From Zoogloeaceae bacterium (GTDB taxonomy: Bacteria > Pseudomonadota > Gammaproteobacteria > Burkholderiales > Rhodocyclaceae), in NCBI GenBank assembly GCA_031267345.1, contig JAIRZG010000187.1:1-14345 (forward strand): a stretch of DNA of 14,345 bases, in the 5' to 3' direction. Shown here one piece after another: positions 5,704 through 14,073 of the stretch. How positions within the stretch are numbered: the stretch's first letter is position 1; each line of letters begins with the position of its first letter. The position numbers and the translations under genes are program-made. The notes under the pieces were generated by a model that saw only the letters and a list, made by a program, of their open reading frames with translations, ran no database searches and had not been told where the DNA came from.

Positions 5704-6998
5704 GCGCGGTTGCCCTCTACCAACTTCATCCAATGGCTTGTCCGACAAATGCCGCCACCCTCGTTTGCGCCATATCCGCCTTGGTGCGCGACAGAACTCA
5801 CCAGTTTTGGTTTAAAACATGACGTGCGTCCGCCCAATTCCGAGAATACGCCGGGCAACATCAGCGTGGCCAAAGTACGCTGCGTGAACAGATAACGACC
5901 ATCGACAATGAACCCAAGTTCTTCCCAGGGCACGGCGTGATTCAGAAGATCGACGGCGCGGCGCGCATCCATTTCAACTTTCGGGAAAAGCGCCAATATG
6001 GAACCATCGTATGCTTCGCATGGGTGCGTGAAAAATGGCCGTCTGTTTCTGGTCCGTCCATTCACATAAACACGCGGGCCTGGAATCTTGCAATAATCCC
6101 GTCCCCACTGCCACCAGTTACTTTCGTCGAACTTTTGCACCCGGCGCGCCAGAAGCCTTGCCTTGTACTGTTCCAGATGAGGGTGCCGGATGTTGTAGAT
6201 CATGCGCCGGGTTTCGCCGGTTTTTGCCGTGCGCGAATAGACGAATTCGAGATTGCCTTCCGGGTGAGTATAGATATCGTCCGCGCCCGACACGCCGCCG
6301 ACCTTAACATCGAAAAGTCCGTCAAGCGGTACGGAAAGCGTCGAATGCGTGAAAACAATCTGCCCGCGAAAATGCGTCATTTTCCGTTCTTCCCATTCTG
6401 CGTCATTGATCCGTCGGCAGAACGTCTTGCGCGAAAAATCTCCGCGCACGAAACGGAAAATCGCGCAATTGGGCACAGCATCGGAAAAAATTTTCGCGTC
6501 CCCTGTTTCAATCCAGTGCGTGATTGTGCCTTCTTCATACAGCCAGTCATTGAGGCGCGCGGCGGCCGTGAGCTTGATGAATTCACGCGGCACGATAAAA
6601 ATCAATTCCCCGCCATCGGTCAAATGGCGTATACATTTTTCGATGAAAAACAAAAACAGGTTCGTGCGTCCATCGAAGCGCCCTGCGTCAAGAAGTTTTT
6701 TAGTTCCGGGGAAAATATCCTGATAACGGACGTAGGGAGGGTTTCCGATAATGGTCTCGAAACGATCCTCCATCCCAAGGGCAAAAAAATCCATCGACCG
6801 CGCGCCGGGCGGCGTAATCCGCCCATCCAGCTCAATGGCCACGCAGCCCGGTATGCGCCGCGAAAACGCCCCCTCCCCCGCTGACGGCTCCAATACCCGA
6901 CCACGGTTCATCCGAAGCGCCAACATGGTGCGCACGATGGATTCAGGGGTGAAAACCTGGCCGAGCGTTGGAACATCAAGAACTTTCTTCATAATCAT
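5700..6998 (-). CDS. Type II N6-adenine DNA methyltransferase, gamma class
   Basis: This enzyme should methylate adenine in a specific DNA site, protecting it from the neighbouring endonuclease. The order of motifs is that of gamma-class enzymes. Motif X is in LGQVFTPESIVRTML (12-26), motif I in VLEPSAGEGAF (35-45), and the catalytic NPPY lies at 86-89 in IIGNPPYVRYQD. A large C-terminal half, roughly 200-390, would be the target-recognition domain. The start is supported by a strong AGGAGG 11 bases upstream, in the gap after the endonuclease gene; a second ATG two codons later is possible. The last ~45 residues after LPGVFSELGG look unlike the rest and may be read-through into DNA that once preceded rbgA. 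Target site cannot be told from sequence. Confidence 0.9.
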   Translation of the reverse strand: MIMKKVLDVPTLGQVFTPESIVRTMLALRMNRGRVLEPSAGEGAFSRRIPGCVAIELDGRITPPGARSMDFFALGMEDRFETIIGNPPYVRYQDIFPGTKKLLDAGRFDGRTNLFLFFIEKCIRHLTDGGELIFIVPREFIKLTAAARLNDWLYEEGTITHWIETGDAKIFSDAVPNCAIFRFVRGDFSRKTFCRRINDAEWEERKMTHFRGQIVFTHSTLSVPLDGLFDVKVGGVSGADDIYTHPEGNLEFVYSRTAKTGETRRMIYNIRHPHLEQYKARLLARRVQKFDESNWWQWGRDYCKIPGPRVYVNGRTRNRRPFFTHPCEAYDGSILALFPKVEMDARRAVDLLNHAVPWEELGFIVDGRYLFTQRTLATLMLPGVFSELGGRTSCFKPKLVSSVAHQGGYGANEGGGICRTSHWMKLVEGNRA

Positions 6999-7013
6999 GC
7001 AGGCTATATCCTC

Positions 7014-7721
7014 CTAAGACGCATCAAAGTCACGCAAACGGAGCGCAAGTGTTTCATTGAAGCGCAAATAAGCATCTGCCCGTAAACGAAAGGTTTCTCC
7101 CAGTACATTCAACAAATGGGAAATGGATTCTCTTGATGGGCGATCGACTCTTTTCTGATTGTCACGCCAAGCGCATTGAAATGGAGGATTGTTACCATTC
7201 GGCACAACCTGGTTTATTTTCTTCAAACTTGCCCAAAAAACGTTACCAATGTTATTTTTAGAAACCACAAGAAAATAGTAGTCTGCATCCGTATCTGGAT
7301 CGAGATATTTTGCGGTGGATTCGCAGTAACGCTCCCAAGTATTGAGCCTCACTTTTTCTAGGCGAACCCCGGTAACAGCATAAAATAAACCTTCTTTTGA
7401 TGAAATATTGTCCTGACCACGCATGGCGGTTACTTTAACGTTAACCGGAAGCCATACAGACTTATCTCCAGTGCAAACCAAGAAGTCATACCAATGACGG
7501 GGAGGCGCAATTTCAATTGTTAATCCACGCGCCTTGAAAGACGGGTTGGCGTGCACAAAAAGTCTCAGCGCAGACGAAATGCTGCGTTCGTCTTCACTCG
7601 AATTGGAGCGTCCGTCACCATGTGTATTTGAAAGCCGCAAATCTCCTGCGCGAAGCGCATTTGACAAATATCTTTCCAGTTCGCCGAGAATTTCGGTGGG
7701 TGTAGACAATAGCAAGCTCAT
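7014..7721 (-). CDS. Probable type II restriction endonuclease partner of the methyltransferase
   Basis: I recognise no specific family, but position and shape suggest the restriction half of the pair: a 235-residue soluble protein encoded 15 bases before an adenine methyltransferase on the same strand. A possible PD-(D/E)xK core reads HWYDFLV (Asp79), 14 residues, then LPVNVKVT (Asn94-Val-Lys96). An acidic helix, SSEDERSISSALRLF (around Glu43-Glu45), precedes it. An Asn in the second acidic position would be unusual. The block NISSKEGLFYAVTG follows. I prefer ATG 7721 (MSLLLSTP), which overlaps the alaS stop as ATGA, to ATG 7739. The DNA is visibly more AT-rich than alaS and rbgA, suggesting transfer. 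It could instead be another modification-linked protein. Confidence 0.6.
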   Translation of the reverse strand: MSLLLSTPTEILGELERYLSNALRAGDLRLSNTHGDGRSNSSEDERSISSALRLFVHANPSFKARGLTIEIAPPRHWYDFLVCTGDKSVWLPVNVKVTAMRGQDNISSKEGLFYAVTGVRLEKVRLNTWERYCESTAKYLDPDTDADYYFLVVSKNNIGNVFWASLKKINQVVPNGNNPPFQCAWRDNQKRVDRPSRESISHLLNVLGETFRLRADAYLRFNETLALRLRDFDAS

Positions 7722-10360
7722 TGCCTTTCCCTGGCCCATTCCTTCACTCCCGCCAATGCCTTCGCCAGCCCTTCCGGCTCCGTCCCGCCCGCTTGCGCCA
7801 TGTCCGCCCTGCCACCGCCTTTTCCGCCAACCTGGCGCGCGACGAAATTCACCAGTTCTCCGGCCTTGATCCGGGCGGTCAGGTCAGCGGTAACGCCCGC
7901 GATCAGGATGACCTTGCCGTTCTGGACGCTCGCCAGCACGATGACGGCGGATTTCAGTTTATCCTTCATTCTGTCCAGCGTACTCCGCAACACCGCCGCG
8001 TCCGCGCCTTCCAGTATCGCCGCCAGCACCTTGACGCCACCCACATCCTGCGCCTGATGGAGCAAATCATCGCCCTGGCTTGCCGCCAGTTTCGATTTCA
8101 GGCGGGCGATTTCCTTTTCCAGTTCGCGCGCGTGTTCCATCAGAGCGGAAATGCGTCCGGCGGCGTCGGCGGGCTGCGCCTTGAGCAGGGTCGAAATTTC
8201 CGTCAGCCGCGCTTCTTCCGTCTGCGCCCAATGCAGCGCGTTGATGCCCGTGACCGCCTCGATTCGCCGCACTCCCGCCGCGACGCCGGATTCGCCAATC
8301 ACCTTGAAAAAGCCGATGTCGCCGGTGCGCGCCACATGCGTGCCGCCGCAAAATTCTCGGGATGTGCCGATGGAAAGCACACGCACGCTGTCGCCATATT
8401 TTTCGCCAAACAGCATGACCGCGCCGCTTTTCCGGGCACGCTCAATCTCCATAATCTCGCAACGGGTCGCGGCGTTGGCGAGAATTTCGGCGTTGACCCG
8501 CTGCTCGATGACGTGAATCTGCGCCTTGTCCAGCGGCGCGTCGTGCGCGAAGTCAAAACGGGTTTTGACAAAATCGACCTGCGATCCTTTTTGCTGCACA
8601 TGCGCGCCCAAAACATCGCGCAACGCCTTGTGCATCAGGTGCGTGACCGAATGATTACGCGCCGTGGCGGCGCGGCGATGCGCGTCGACCCGCGCCTCCA
8701 GCGCGTCGCCCACGCGCAGGACGCCGGTCTTGACCACGCCATGATGCCCGAACACCGCCGCCTGGATTTTTTGCGTATCTTCCACGGCGAAAATGCCGCT
8801 GCCCTGCAATTGTCCGCTATCGCCCATCTGCCCGCCGGATTCGGCGTAAAAGGGCGTGTCGTCCAGCACCACGACGCCGGATTCGCCTTCGCGCAACTCG
8901 GCGACGCTCGCCCCCTCTTTGTAGAGCGCCAGAATGCGGCTGCGGGTTTCCAGATGTTCGTAGCCCTGAAACCGCGTGGGTTCGCCCGCATAGGTCAGTT
9001 GGTCGCTCATCTTGAATTTGCCCGCCGCCTGCGCCTGTTCACGCTGGCGTTGCATGGCGGCCTCAAAGGCGGCGGCATCCACCGTTACGCCCTGTTCTCG
9101 ACAGATGTCCGCCGTCAAATCCAGCGGAAACCCATAGGTGTCATGCAGTTTGAAGGCGATTTCGCCATCGAGAACCCTGGTCGGGGCAGGTTTCAAACCC
9201 GCCCTTGCGCCGGAGATCAGGGACGCCAATTCCGCTTCCAGAATCGTCATGCCATGTTCAATCGTAGCGAAAAAGCGTTCTTCCTCGGCCTTTAACGTCG
9301 CCTGTATGCGCTGTTCGCCCGTTTTCAGTTCCGGATAAGCCACGCCCATTTCATGGACGATATCCGGCGTCAAACGATGAAAAAACGCCACCCTTGCGCC
9401 CAGCTTGTAGCCGTGGCGAATGGCGCGGCGGATGATGCGGCGCAGCACGTAGCCGCGCCCCTCATTGCCGGGAATTACGCCATCCGCAATCAGAAAGGCG
9501 CAGGCGCGGATATGATCGGCGAGCACTTTCAGGCTGGGGCAGGCGAGATCGACGGCGGAAGTCTCCCGCGCCGCCGCGCGGATGAGGTTCTGAAACAGGT
9601 CGATTTCATAATTGGAATGCACCCCCTGCAACACCGCCGCCATGCGTTCCAGTCCCATGCCGGTATCGACGCTGGGCTTGGGCAGTGGGTGCAGGACGCC
9701 CGCCGCGTCGCGGTTGAACTGCATGAAGACGTTGTTCCAGATTTCGATGTAGCGGTCGCCATCTTCTTCCGGCGTTCCCGGCAGACCGCCGGGGATGTGT
9801 TCGCCGTGGTCGTAGAAAATCTCGGTGCACGGGCCGCAGGGGCCGGTGTCGCCCATCATCCAGAAGTTGTCGGAAGCGTAACGCCCGCCCTTGTTGTCGC
9901 CGATGCGGATCACCCGTTCCGGCGGCAGCCCCATCAGGTTTGTCCATAAATCATGGGCTTCGTCATCCTCGGCATAAACGGTGACGTAGAGTTTTTCTTT
10001 GGGCAACTTGAAGACCTCGGTCAAGAGTTCCCACGCATAGATAACGGCGTCACGTTTGAAATAATCGCCAAAGCTGAAATTACCCAGCATTTCAAAAAAG
10101 GTGTGATGACGTGCGGTATAGCCGACGTTTTCCAGATCGTTGTGCTTGCCGCCCGCGCGCACACACTTCTGCGCCGTGGTCGCGCGTCGGTAGGCGCGCT
10201 GCTCGGCGCCTAAGAACACCTCCTTGAACTGGTTCATGCCCGCGTTGGTAAACAGCAGGGTCGGGTCATCCTGCGGAACCAGCGAACTGGAAGCCACAAT
10301 TTGGTGTCCCTTGGAAGCAAAAAAATCCAGATACTTTTGACGAATTTCAGCAGAATTCAT
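7718..10360 (-). CDS. alaS: Alanyl-tRNA synthetase
   Basis: AlaS charges tRNA(Ala) and edits Ser/Gly misacylation. The class II catalytic domain starts MNSAEIRQKYLDFFASKGHQ and holds TLLFTNAGMNQFK and RHHTFFEMLGNFSFGDYF. The editing domain carries HSVTHLMH (about His570 and His574) and later FCGGTHVARTGDIGFFKV. A C-terminal oligomerisation (DHHA1) domain follows. I start at ATG 10360 (880 residues); the frame is open 8 codons further, to 10384, but MNSAEIR matches the family N-terminus. Between ASLI and LDGEIAFKLHDTYGFP the linker carries about 11 extra residues, ARAGLKPAPTR, made by a palindromic DNA repeat. The stop overlaps the endonuclease start, so it probably heads an operon with that pair and rbgA. 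Confidence 0.98.
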   Translation of the reverse strand: MNSAEIRQKYLDFFASKGHQIVASSSLVPQDDPTLLFTNAGMNQFKEVFLGAEQRAYRRATTAQKCVRAGGKHNDLENVGYTARHHTFFEMLGNFSFGDYFKRDAVIYAWELLTEVFKLPKEKLYVTVYAEDDEAHDLWTNLMGLPPERVIRIGDNKGGRYASDNFWMMGDTGPCGPCTEIFYDHGEHIPGGLPGTPEEDGDRYIEIWNNVFMQFNRDAAGVLHPLPKPSVDTGMGLERMAAVLQGVHSNYEIDLFQNLIRAAARETSAVDLACPSLKVLADHIRACAFLIADGVIPGNEGRGYVLRRIIRRAIRHGYKLGARVAFFHRLTPDIVHEMGVAYPELKTGEQRIQATLKAEEERFFATIEHGMTILEAELASLISGARAGLKPAPTRVLDGEIAFKLHDTYGFPLDLTADICREQGVTVDAAAFEAAMQRQREQAQAAGKFKMSDQLTYAGEPTRFQGYEHLETRSRILALYKEGASVAELREGESGVVVLDDTPFYAESGGQMGDSGQLQGSGIFAVEDTQKIQAAVFGHHGVVKTGVLRVGDALEARVDAHRRAATARNHSVTHLMHKALRDVLGAHVQQKGSQVDFVKTRFDFAHDAPLDKAQIHVIEQRVNAEILANAATRCEIMEIERARKSGAVMLFGEKYGDSVRVLSIGTSREFCGGTHVARTGDIGFFKVIGESGVAAGVRRIEAVTGINALHWAQTEEARLTEISTLLKAQPADAAGRISALMEHARELEKEIARLKSKLAASQGDDLLHQAQDVGGVKVLAAILEGADAAVLRSTLDRMKDKLKSAVIVLASVQNGKVILIAGVTADLTARIKAGELVNFVARQVGGKGGGRADMAQAGGTEPEGLAKALAGVKEWARERQ
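9184..9204. repeat. Palindromic repeat inserted in frame in alaS
   Basis: GGGCAGGTTT at 9184-9193 and AAACCCGCCC at 9195-9204 are reverse complements at 9 of 10 positions around a single central base. Read on the minus strand the segment gives the peptide RAGLKPAP, a translation product I know from dispersed GC-rich repeats in proteobacterial genomes. It sits in a linker between domain blocks of AlaS, keeps the frame, and accounts for most of the roughly 11 extra residues there. Confidence 0.7.
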
Positions 10361-10522
10361 AAACGCGCCCGAAAATGGCAACAAAAGCAGGGATTCTAAA
10401 TCAGAATTCGTGTCCGCAGACGGCGAGTCCTTGCGAACAGCGATGCTGTCTGCGAGGGGAGCGTTGCAGGAGAAACGTGTTCTCCATAGATACGGTCATC
10501 CCCGACAAGCGGGAGCAGCGGG
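10361..10522 (-). promoter_or_regulatory. Structured leader/intergenic region between the lipid glycosyltransferase and alaS
   Basis: This 162-base gap must contain whatever drives or separates alaS from the upstream genes. Two hairpins are visible. One has 13-base arms at 10429-10441 and 10445-10457 around GAT, pairing except for one G-U and one swapped GA/AG position. The other has GGAGAA (10469-10474) with TTCTCC (10480-10485). Neither is followed by a T-run in the minus direction, so an ordinary intrinsic terminator is not convincing. I see no clear -35/-10 pair, and the ribosome site before the alaS ATG is weak. No gene is evident. Confidence 0.35.
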
Positions 10523-11665
10523 TTACATGAGGATATCCAGCGCGGCGCGTCCGGCGGTGGGGCGGCGGATGCTCCGGGCGCGTTGGCGCATCTGGCGCAG
10601 CTTTTCCGGATGCGCCAGCAGTTCACGGACGCGCCAGGCAAGTCCCAGACTGTCGTTGGCTTTCAGGGCGACACCCTGTTCCAGCAGGGTGTCGGCGTTG
10701 TGCTCTTCCTGTCCGGGAATGGGCGAGTGCACAATCATCGGCAATTGCATGGCCAGGCATTCCGAACTCGTCAATCCGCCCGGCTTGCTGATCGCCAGAT
10801 CGGCGCAGGCCATCAGGGTTTCCACCTTGTCGGTGAAACCCTGCGGGAAAAGCCGTTGCGGATATTTTTCCCGCGCCAGCGCCTGCAAGTCCGCCAGCGC
10901 CTCGGCGTTTTTGCCCGCCAATACCAGCAGTTGAAAGCCGGGATGCTGTTCCAGCAACGTTTCGGCAACCGCCGCCAGATCGCCCATGCCCGCGCCACCG
11001 CCCATCAGGAGCAATACCGGCGATTGTTCGTCCAGGCCATAATCCCGCCGACAGGCGGCGCGGTCATGGTTTTCGGCGAAGGCGGGCATGATCGGAATGC
11101 CGGTAACATGAACGCGATCCGGATCGATGCCGAGACGCCCAAGCCGGAAGGCTACTTCATCATTGGCGACCAGATAGCCTTGCATGTGCGGAATCACCCA
11201 CATGCGATGCACGTCGAAATCCGTCACTTGCACCCAGACGGGTGTTTTGAAGCGGCCCCGGTTGATTTCGTGCATCAGGATTTCGGCGGGCAGGAAGTGG
11301 GTGCAAATCACCACGTCGGGCGCGAAGTCGGCAATCGCCCGCGACAGCGCACGCGTATTCAGGCGTTCGACCATGCGGCGCAGGCGTTGCACCAGTTTGT
11401 CGTGTTCAAAGCGGTCAAAGGATTTGTAGAGCAGCCCCCAGATGAACGGCATTTTCTGCACCAGTTTCAGATAGCTGTCCGCATAGAGCTTGCGAAAGGC
11501 GCGCGGCGCGTAATCCATTACGTCCAGATGACGGACGTTTTCCGCTGGCAGGGCGCGTTCGCCCGTCAGCGCATAGGCGCACAAGGCTCTGGCCGCCCGC
11601 ACGTGTCCGGCTCCAGCGGAGACGCTCAATACCAGCAGTTTGCAACGGGATTTATCGCGGATCAT
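10523..11665 (-). CDS. MGDG-synthase/UgtP-like lipid glycosyltransferase
   Basis: This is a GT28-fold glycosyltransferase of the MGDG-synthase and processive diacylglycerol glucosyltransferase group, which moves a sugar from a UDP-sugar to diacylglycerol on the inner face of the membrane. Diagnostic blocks are LVLSVSAGAGHVRAA (11-25), VQVTDFDVHRMWV (145-157), MGGGAGMGDL (221-230), and the nucleotide-sugar site KPGGLTSSECLAMQLP (294-309) with GQEEHNADTL (318-327). No signal peptide or transmembrane helix is seen, as expected for a peripheral enzyme. I use ATG 11665 (380 residues), which overlaps the ppk1 stop as ATGA; the 37 residues ahead of it from an ATG at 11776 are ppk1 shadow. The sugar donor and number of sugars added cannot be told. 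Coupling to ppk1 suggests a phosphate-economy role. Confidence 0.87.
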   Translation of the reverse strand: MIRDKSRCKLLVLSVSAGAGHVRAARALCAYALTGERALPAENVRHLDVMDYAPRAFRKLYADSYLKLVQKMPFIWGLLYKSFDRFEHDKLVQRLRRMVERLNTRALSRAIADFAPDVVICTHFLPAEILMHEINRGRFKTPVWVQVTDFDVHRMWVIPHMQGYLVANDEVAFRLGRLGIDPDRVHVTGIPIMPAFAENHDRAACRRDYGLDEQSPVLLLMGGGAGMGDLAAVAETLLEQHPGFQLLVLAGKNAEALADLQALAREKYPQRLFPQGFTDKVETLMACADLAISKPGGLTSSECLAMQLPMIVHSPIPGQEEHNADTLLEQGVALKANDSLGLAWRVRELLAHPEKLRQMRQRARSIRRPTAGRAALDILM

Positions 11666-13758
11666 GTTGCCGCCTTTTTGTGTTTGCCGACGCCCGCCCG
11701 CAATTCCGCCTGGGCGTTTCGGGGTTTGCCGCGCGTGGTTTTGCGGCTGTAGCCGCCATCGGCGGACATCTCCCATGCCTGTTGATTGTCCGCCAGATAG
11801 GCGCGCAAGCTTTCGTTCATCACCTGTTTTTTGAGTTGCGGATCAAGCAGGGGAAAGGCAAGTTCAATACGCCGGAAAAAGTTGCGCTCCATCCAGTCGG
11901 CGCTGGAAAGGTAGAGTTTTTCCTGACCATCGGCGAAAAAATAAAATACCCGATGATGTTCGAGAAAGCGGCCAATGATGGAACGCACGCGGATGTTTTC
12001 GGAAACGCCGACAACCCCCGGCTTGAGGCCGCAGACGCCGCGCACGATGAGGTCAATGCTTACCCCCGCGCGGGAAGCGTCATAGAGCGCGTTGATGGTT
12101 TCCGGCTCCAGCAGGGCGTTCATCTTGGCGATGATGCGCGCTTTTTTGCCTTGACGTGCGCACTCCGCCTCGGCGCGAATGGCGGCGATGATATTGGCGC
12201 GCAGGGTAAACGGCGCTTGCCAGAGGTGGCGCAGGGTGCGCGCCTTGCCCAGTCCGGTAAGCTGCTTGAAGACTTCGGAAACATCCTGACCAATTTCCTC
12301 GTTGGCGGTCAGAAGCCCGAAATCGCAATACAGACGCGCGGTGCGCGGATGATAATTGCCCGTGCCCAAATGCGCGTAACGCCGTAACACGCCGTCTTCG
12401 CGGCGCACAATCAGCAACGCCTTGGCGTGCACCTTGTAACCCACCACGCCATAGACCACATGCGCGCCCGCTTCTTCCAGCCGGGTCGCCCAACCGATAT
12501 TGGCTTCCTCGTCAAAACGCGCCATCAGCTCCACCACCACGGTGACTTCCTTGCCGTTCTGCGCGGCGCGGATCAGCGACTGCATCAGCACGGAATCCGC
12601 GCCGGTGCGATAAATGGTCATCTTGATGGCGGCGACTTCCCGGTCATCGGCGGCGGCGCGCAACAGGTCGATGACCGGCGCGAAGGATTGATAAGGATGG
12701 TGCAGGAGCACGTCGCCTTGCCGCAGCAGGCTGAAGATATTGCCTTCCGGCGCGCGCTCCAGACGCTCCGGCAGGGACGGCGTATGCGGGGCAAACAAAA
12801 GGTCGGGACGCGCCACGCTTTCCGGAACCTGCATCAGCCGCACCAGATTGACCGGGCCATCCACGCGGTACAGGTCCTCTTCGCGCAGACCGAATTGGGA
12901 AAGCAGAAAATCGACTATCGGCTGCGAACAGTTGTTGGCGACTTCGAGGCGCACCGCATCGCCAAAATGTCGATGCGGCAGTTCGCCCTGGAGTTTGGTG
13001 CGCAGATTGGTGATTTCTTCTTCATCGACAAACAAATCGGAATTGCGCGTGACGCGAAACTGGTAGCAACCCTGTACACGCATACCGGAAAACAGTTCAC
13101 CGACAAATTCATGCAAAATGGAAGAAAAAAACACGAAGCCGCACGGGCCGCCCGCCAGTTCCGGCGGCAACTGCACCACGCGCGGCAACAGGCGGGGCGC
13201 TTGCACGATGGCGATGCCGGAACTGCGCCCGAAGGCGTCCTTGCCTTCGAGTTCCACGGCGAAATTGAGGCTCTTGTTCAGAAGGCGGGGAAAGGGATGC
13301 GAAGGATCAAGGCCGATAGGTGTAAGCACCGGCATGACCTCACGGTTGAAATAATCGCGTATCCAGCCGCGTTGCGCCTCGTTCCAGGCGGCGCGGCGAA
13401 TAAAGTGTATGCCCTCGGCCGCCAGTTGCGGCAACACCTCGCCATTGAAAATCCGGTATTGCGTCTCGACCAGCGCATGCGCTTCCAGGCTCACCAGACG
13501 AAACACTTCCTGCGGCGTCCTGCCATCGGTAGTGAGCCGCGCGGCGCGGGCGCGAATCTGCTCTTTCAGGCCGGCGACGCGAATCTCGAAAAATTCGTCC
13601 ATGTTGCTGGAGACAATGCACAAAAAGCGCAGACGCTCCAGCAACGGCGTGGCGCGGTTCTGCGCTTCGGCCATCACCCGACGATTAAAAGCCAGAAACC
13701 CCAACTCACGGTTCAGATAATGGCCGACAGGAAATGAAGAAGAGGCGCTCATGTTCAT
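11662..13758 (-). CDS. ppk1: Polyphosphate kinase 1
   Basis: Ppk1 reversibly polymerises the terminal phosphate of ATP into polyphosphate. The 698 residues match the family's usual 680-730. The N-terminal domain opens with YLNRELGFLAFNRRV and SSNMDEFFEIRVAGLKEQ. The head domain follows, with HPYQSFAPVIDLLRAAADD and AIKMTIYRTG. The catalytic core has VHAKALLIVRR (autophosphorylated His444), YAHLGTGNYHPRTARLY (second essential His463), and near the end DLIVRGVCGLKPG and SADWMERNF. ATG 13758 (MNMSASS) is used; ATG 13752 is an equally possible start. The stop overlaps the glycosyltransferase start as ATGA, so the two are probably translated together. Just upstream lie repeat-like hairpins rather than a clear Pho box. 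Confidence 0.97.
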   Translation of the reverse strand: MNMSASSSFPVGHYLNRELGFLAFNRRVMAEAQNRATPLLERLRFLCIVSSNMDEFFEIRVAGLKEQIRARAARLTTDGRTPQEVFRLVSLEAHALVETQYRIFNGEVLPQLAAEGIHFIRRAAWNEAQRGWIRDYFNREVMPVLTPIGLDPSHPFPRLLNKSLNFAVELEGKDAFGRSSGIAIVQAPRLLPRVVQLPPELAGGPCGFVFFSSILHEFVGELFSGMRVQGCYQFRVTRNSDLFVDEEEITNLRTKLQGELPHRHFGDAVRLEVANNCSQPIVDFLLSQFGLREEDLYRVDGPVNLVRLMQVPESVARPDLLFAPHTPSLPERLERAPEGNIFSLLRQGDVLLHHPYQSFAPVIDLLRAAADDREVAAIKMTIYRTGADSVLMQSLIRAAQNGKEVTVVVELMARFDEEANIGWATRLEEAGAHVVYGVVGYKVHAKALLIVRREDGVLRRYAHLGTGNYHPRTARLYCDFGLLTANEEIGQDVSEVFKQLTGLGKARTLRHLWQAPFTLRANIIAAIRAEAECARQGKKARIIAKMNALLEPETINALYDASRAGVSIDLIVRGVCGLKPGVVGVSENIRVRSIIGRFLEHHRVFYFFADGQEKLYLSSADWMERNFFRRIELAFPLLDPQLKKQVMNESLRAYLADNQQAWEMSADGGYSRKTTRGKPRNAQAELRAGVGKHKKAAT

Positions 13759-14018
13759 CAGGAATCGTCAGGAAAGCATGAGTTTATCGCATCCTGGCCC
13801 TTACGGGCGGCGGCGCGGCACCCGCAAGGGCAATCGCGTGAATGCCGCTGCAATGACGGTTTCTTGATCCTGCCGTACCCGCGCGTCCTTCGGAGTGGGG
13901 TTTCCGTAGGGACGAACGCAGGAAAACTCCTGCCGATCAGAGCCAGTAATTTAGCACTGTTCCCGCCGGGGTGATGGCGCGAACAAACGGACGCGATAAA
14001 TCGCGCCCCTACGGTTCA

Positions 14019-14046
14019 GAGGACGGAGGACGGAGGACGGAGGACA
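14019..14046 (+). repeat. Four tandem copies of a 7-base unit
   Basis: GAGGACG occurs three times head to tail at 14019-14039, followed by a fourth copy, GAGGACA, with one changed base. The unit length is not a codon multiple of the region's only open frame in a meaningful way, and there is no coding role. It sits directly between two hairpin-forming repeats, which fits slippage in unselected DNA. Confidence 0.85.
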
Positions 14047-14056
14047 GTAAAATTAT

Positions 14057-14073
14057 CGGCGGCGAAGCCGCCG
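14057..14073. repeat. Perfect 7 bp GC hairpin
   Basis: CGGCGGC and GCCGCCG pair perfectly around a GAA loop. There is no adjacent T-run on either side, so it is not a good intrinsic terminator. It appears to be one more member of the repeat patchwork upstream of ppk1. Confidence 0.6.

Noticed and set aside
5937..6884. A 315-codon open frame on the plus strand
   Set aside because: It is the antisense shadow of the methyltransferase gene with its NPPY motif.
7721..9295. A 524-codon open frame on the plus strand
   Set aside because: It is fully antisense to the well-conserved alaS gene and shows no recognisable domain; GC-rich coding DNA produces such shadows.
12427..13737. A 436-codon open frame on the plus strand
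   Set aside because: It is antisense to ppk1, whose catalytic motifs are unmistakable; no independent protein features are seen.
14019..14046. Tandem repeat considered as a CRISPR array
   Set aside because: The unit is 7 bases with no spacers, and no cas gene is present.
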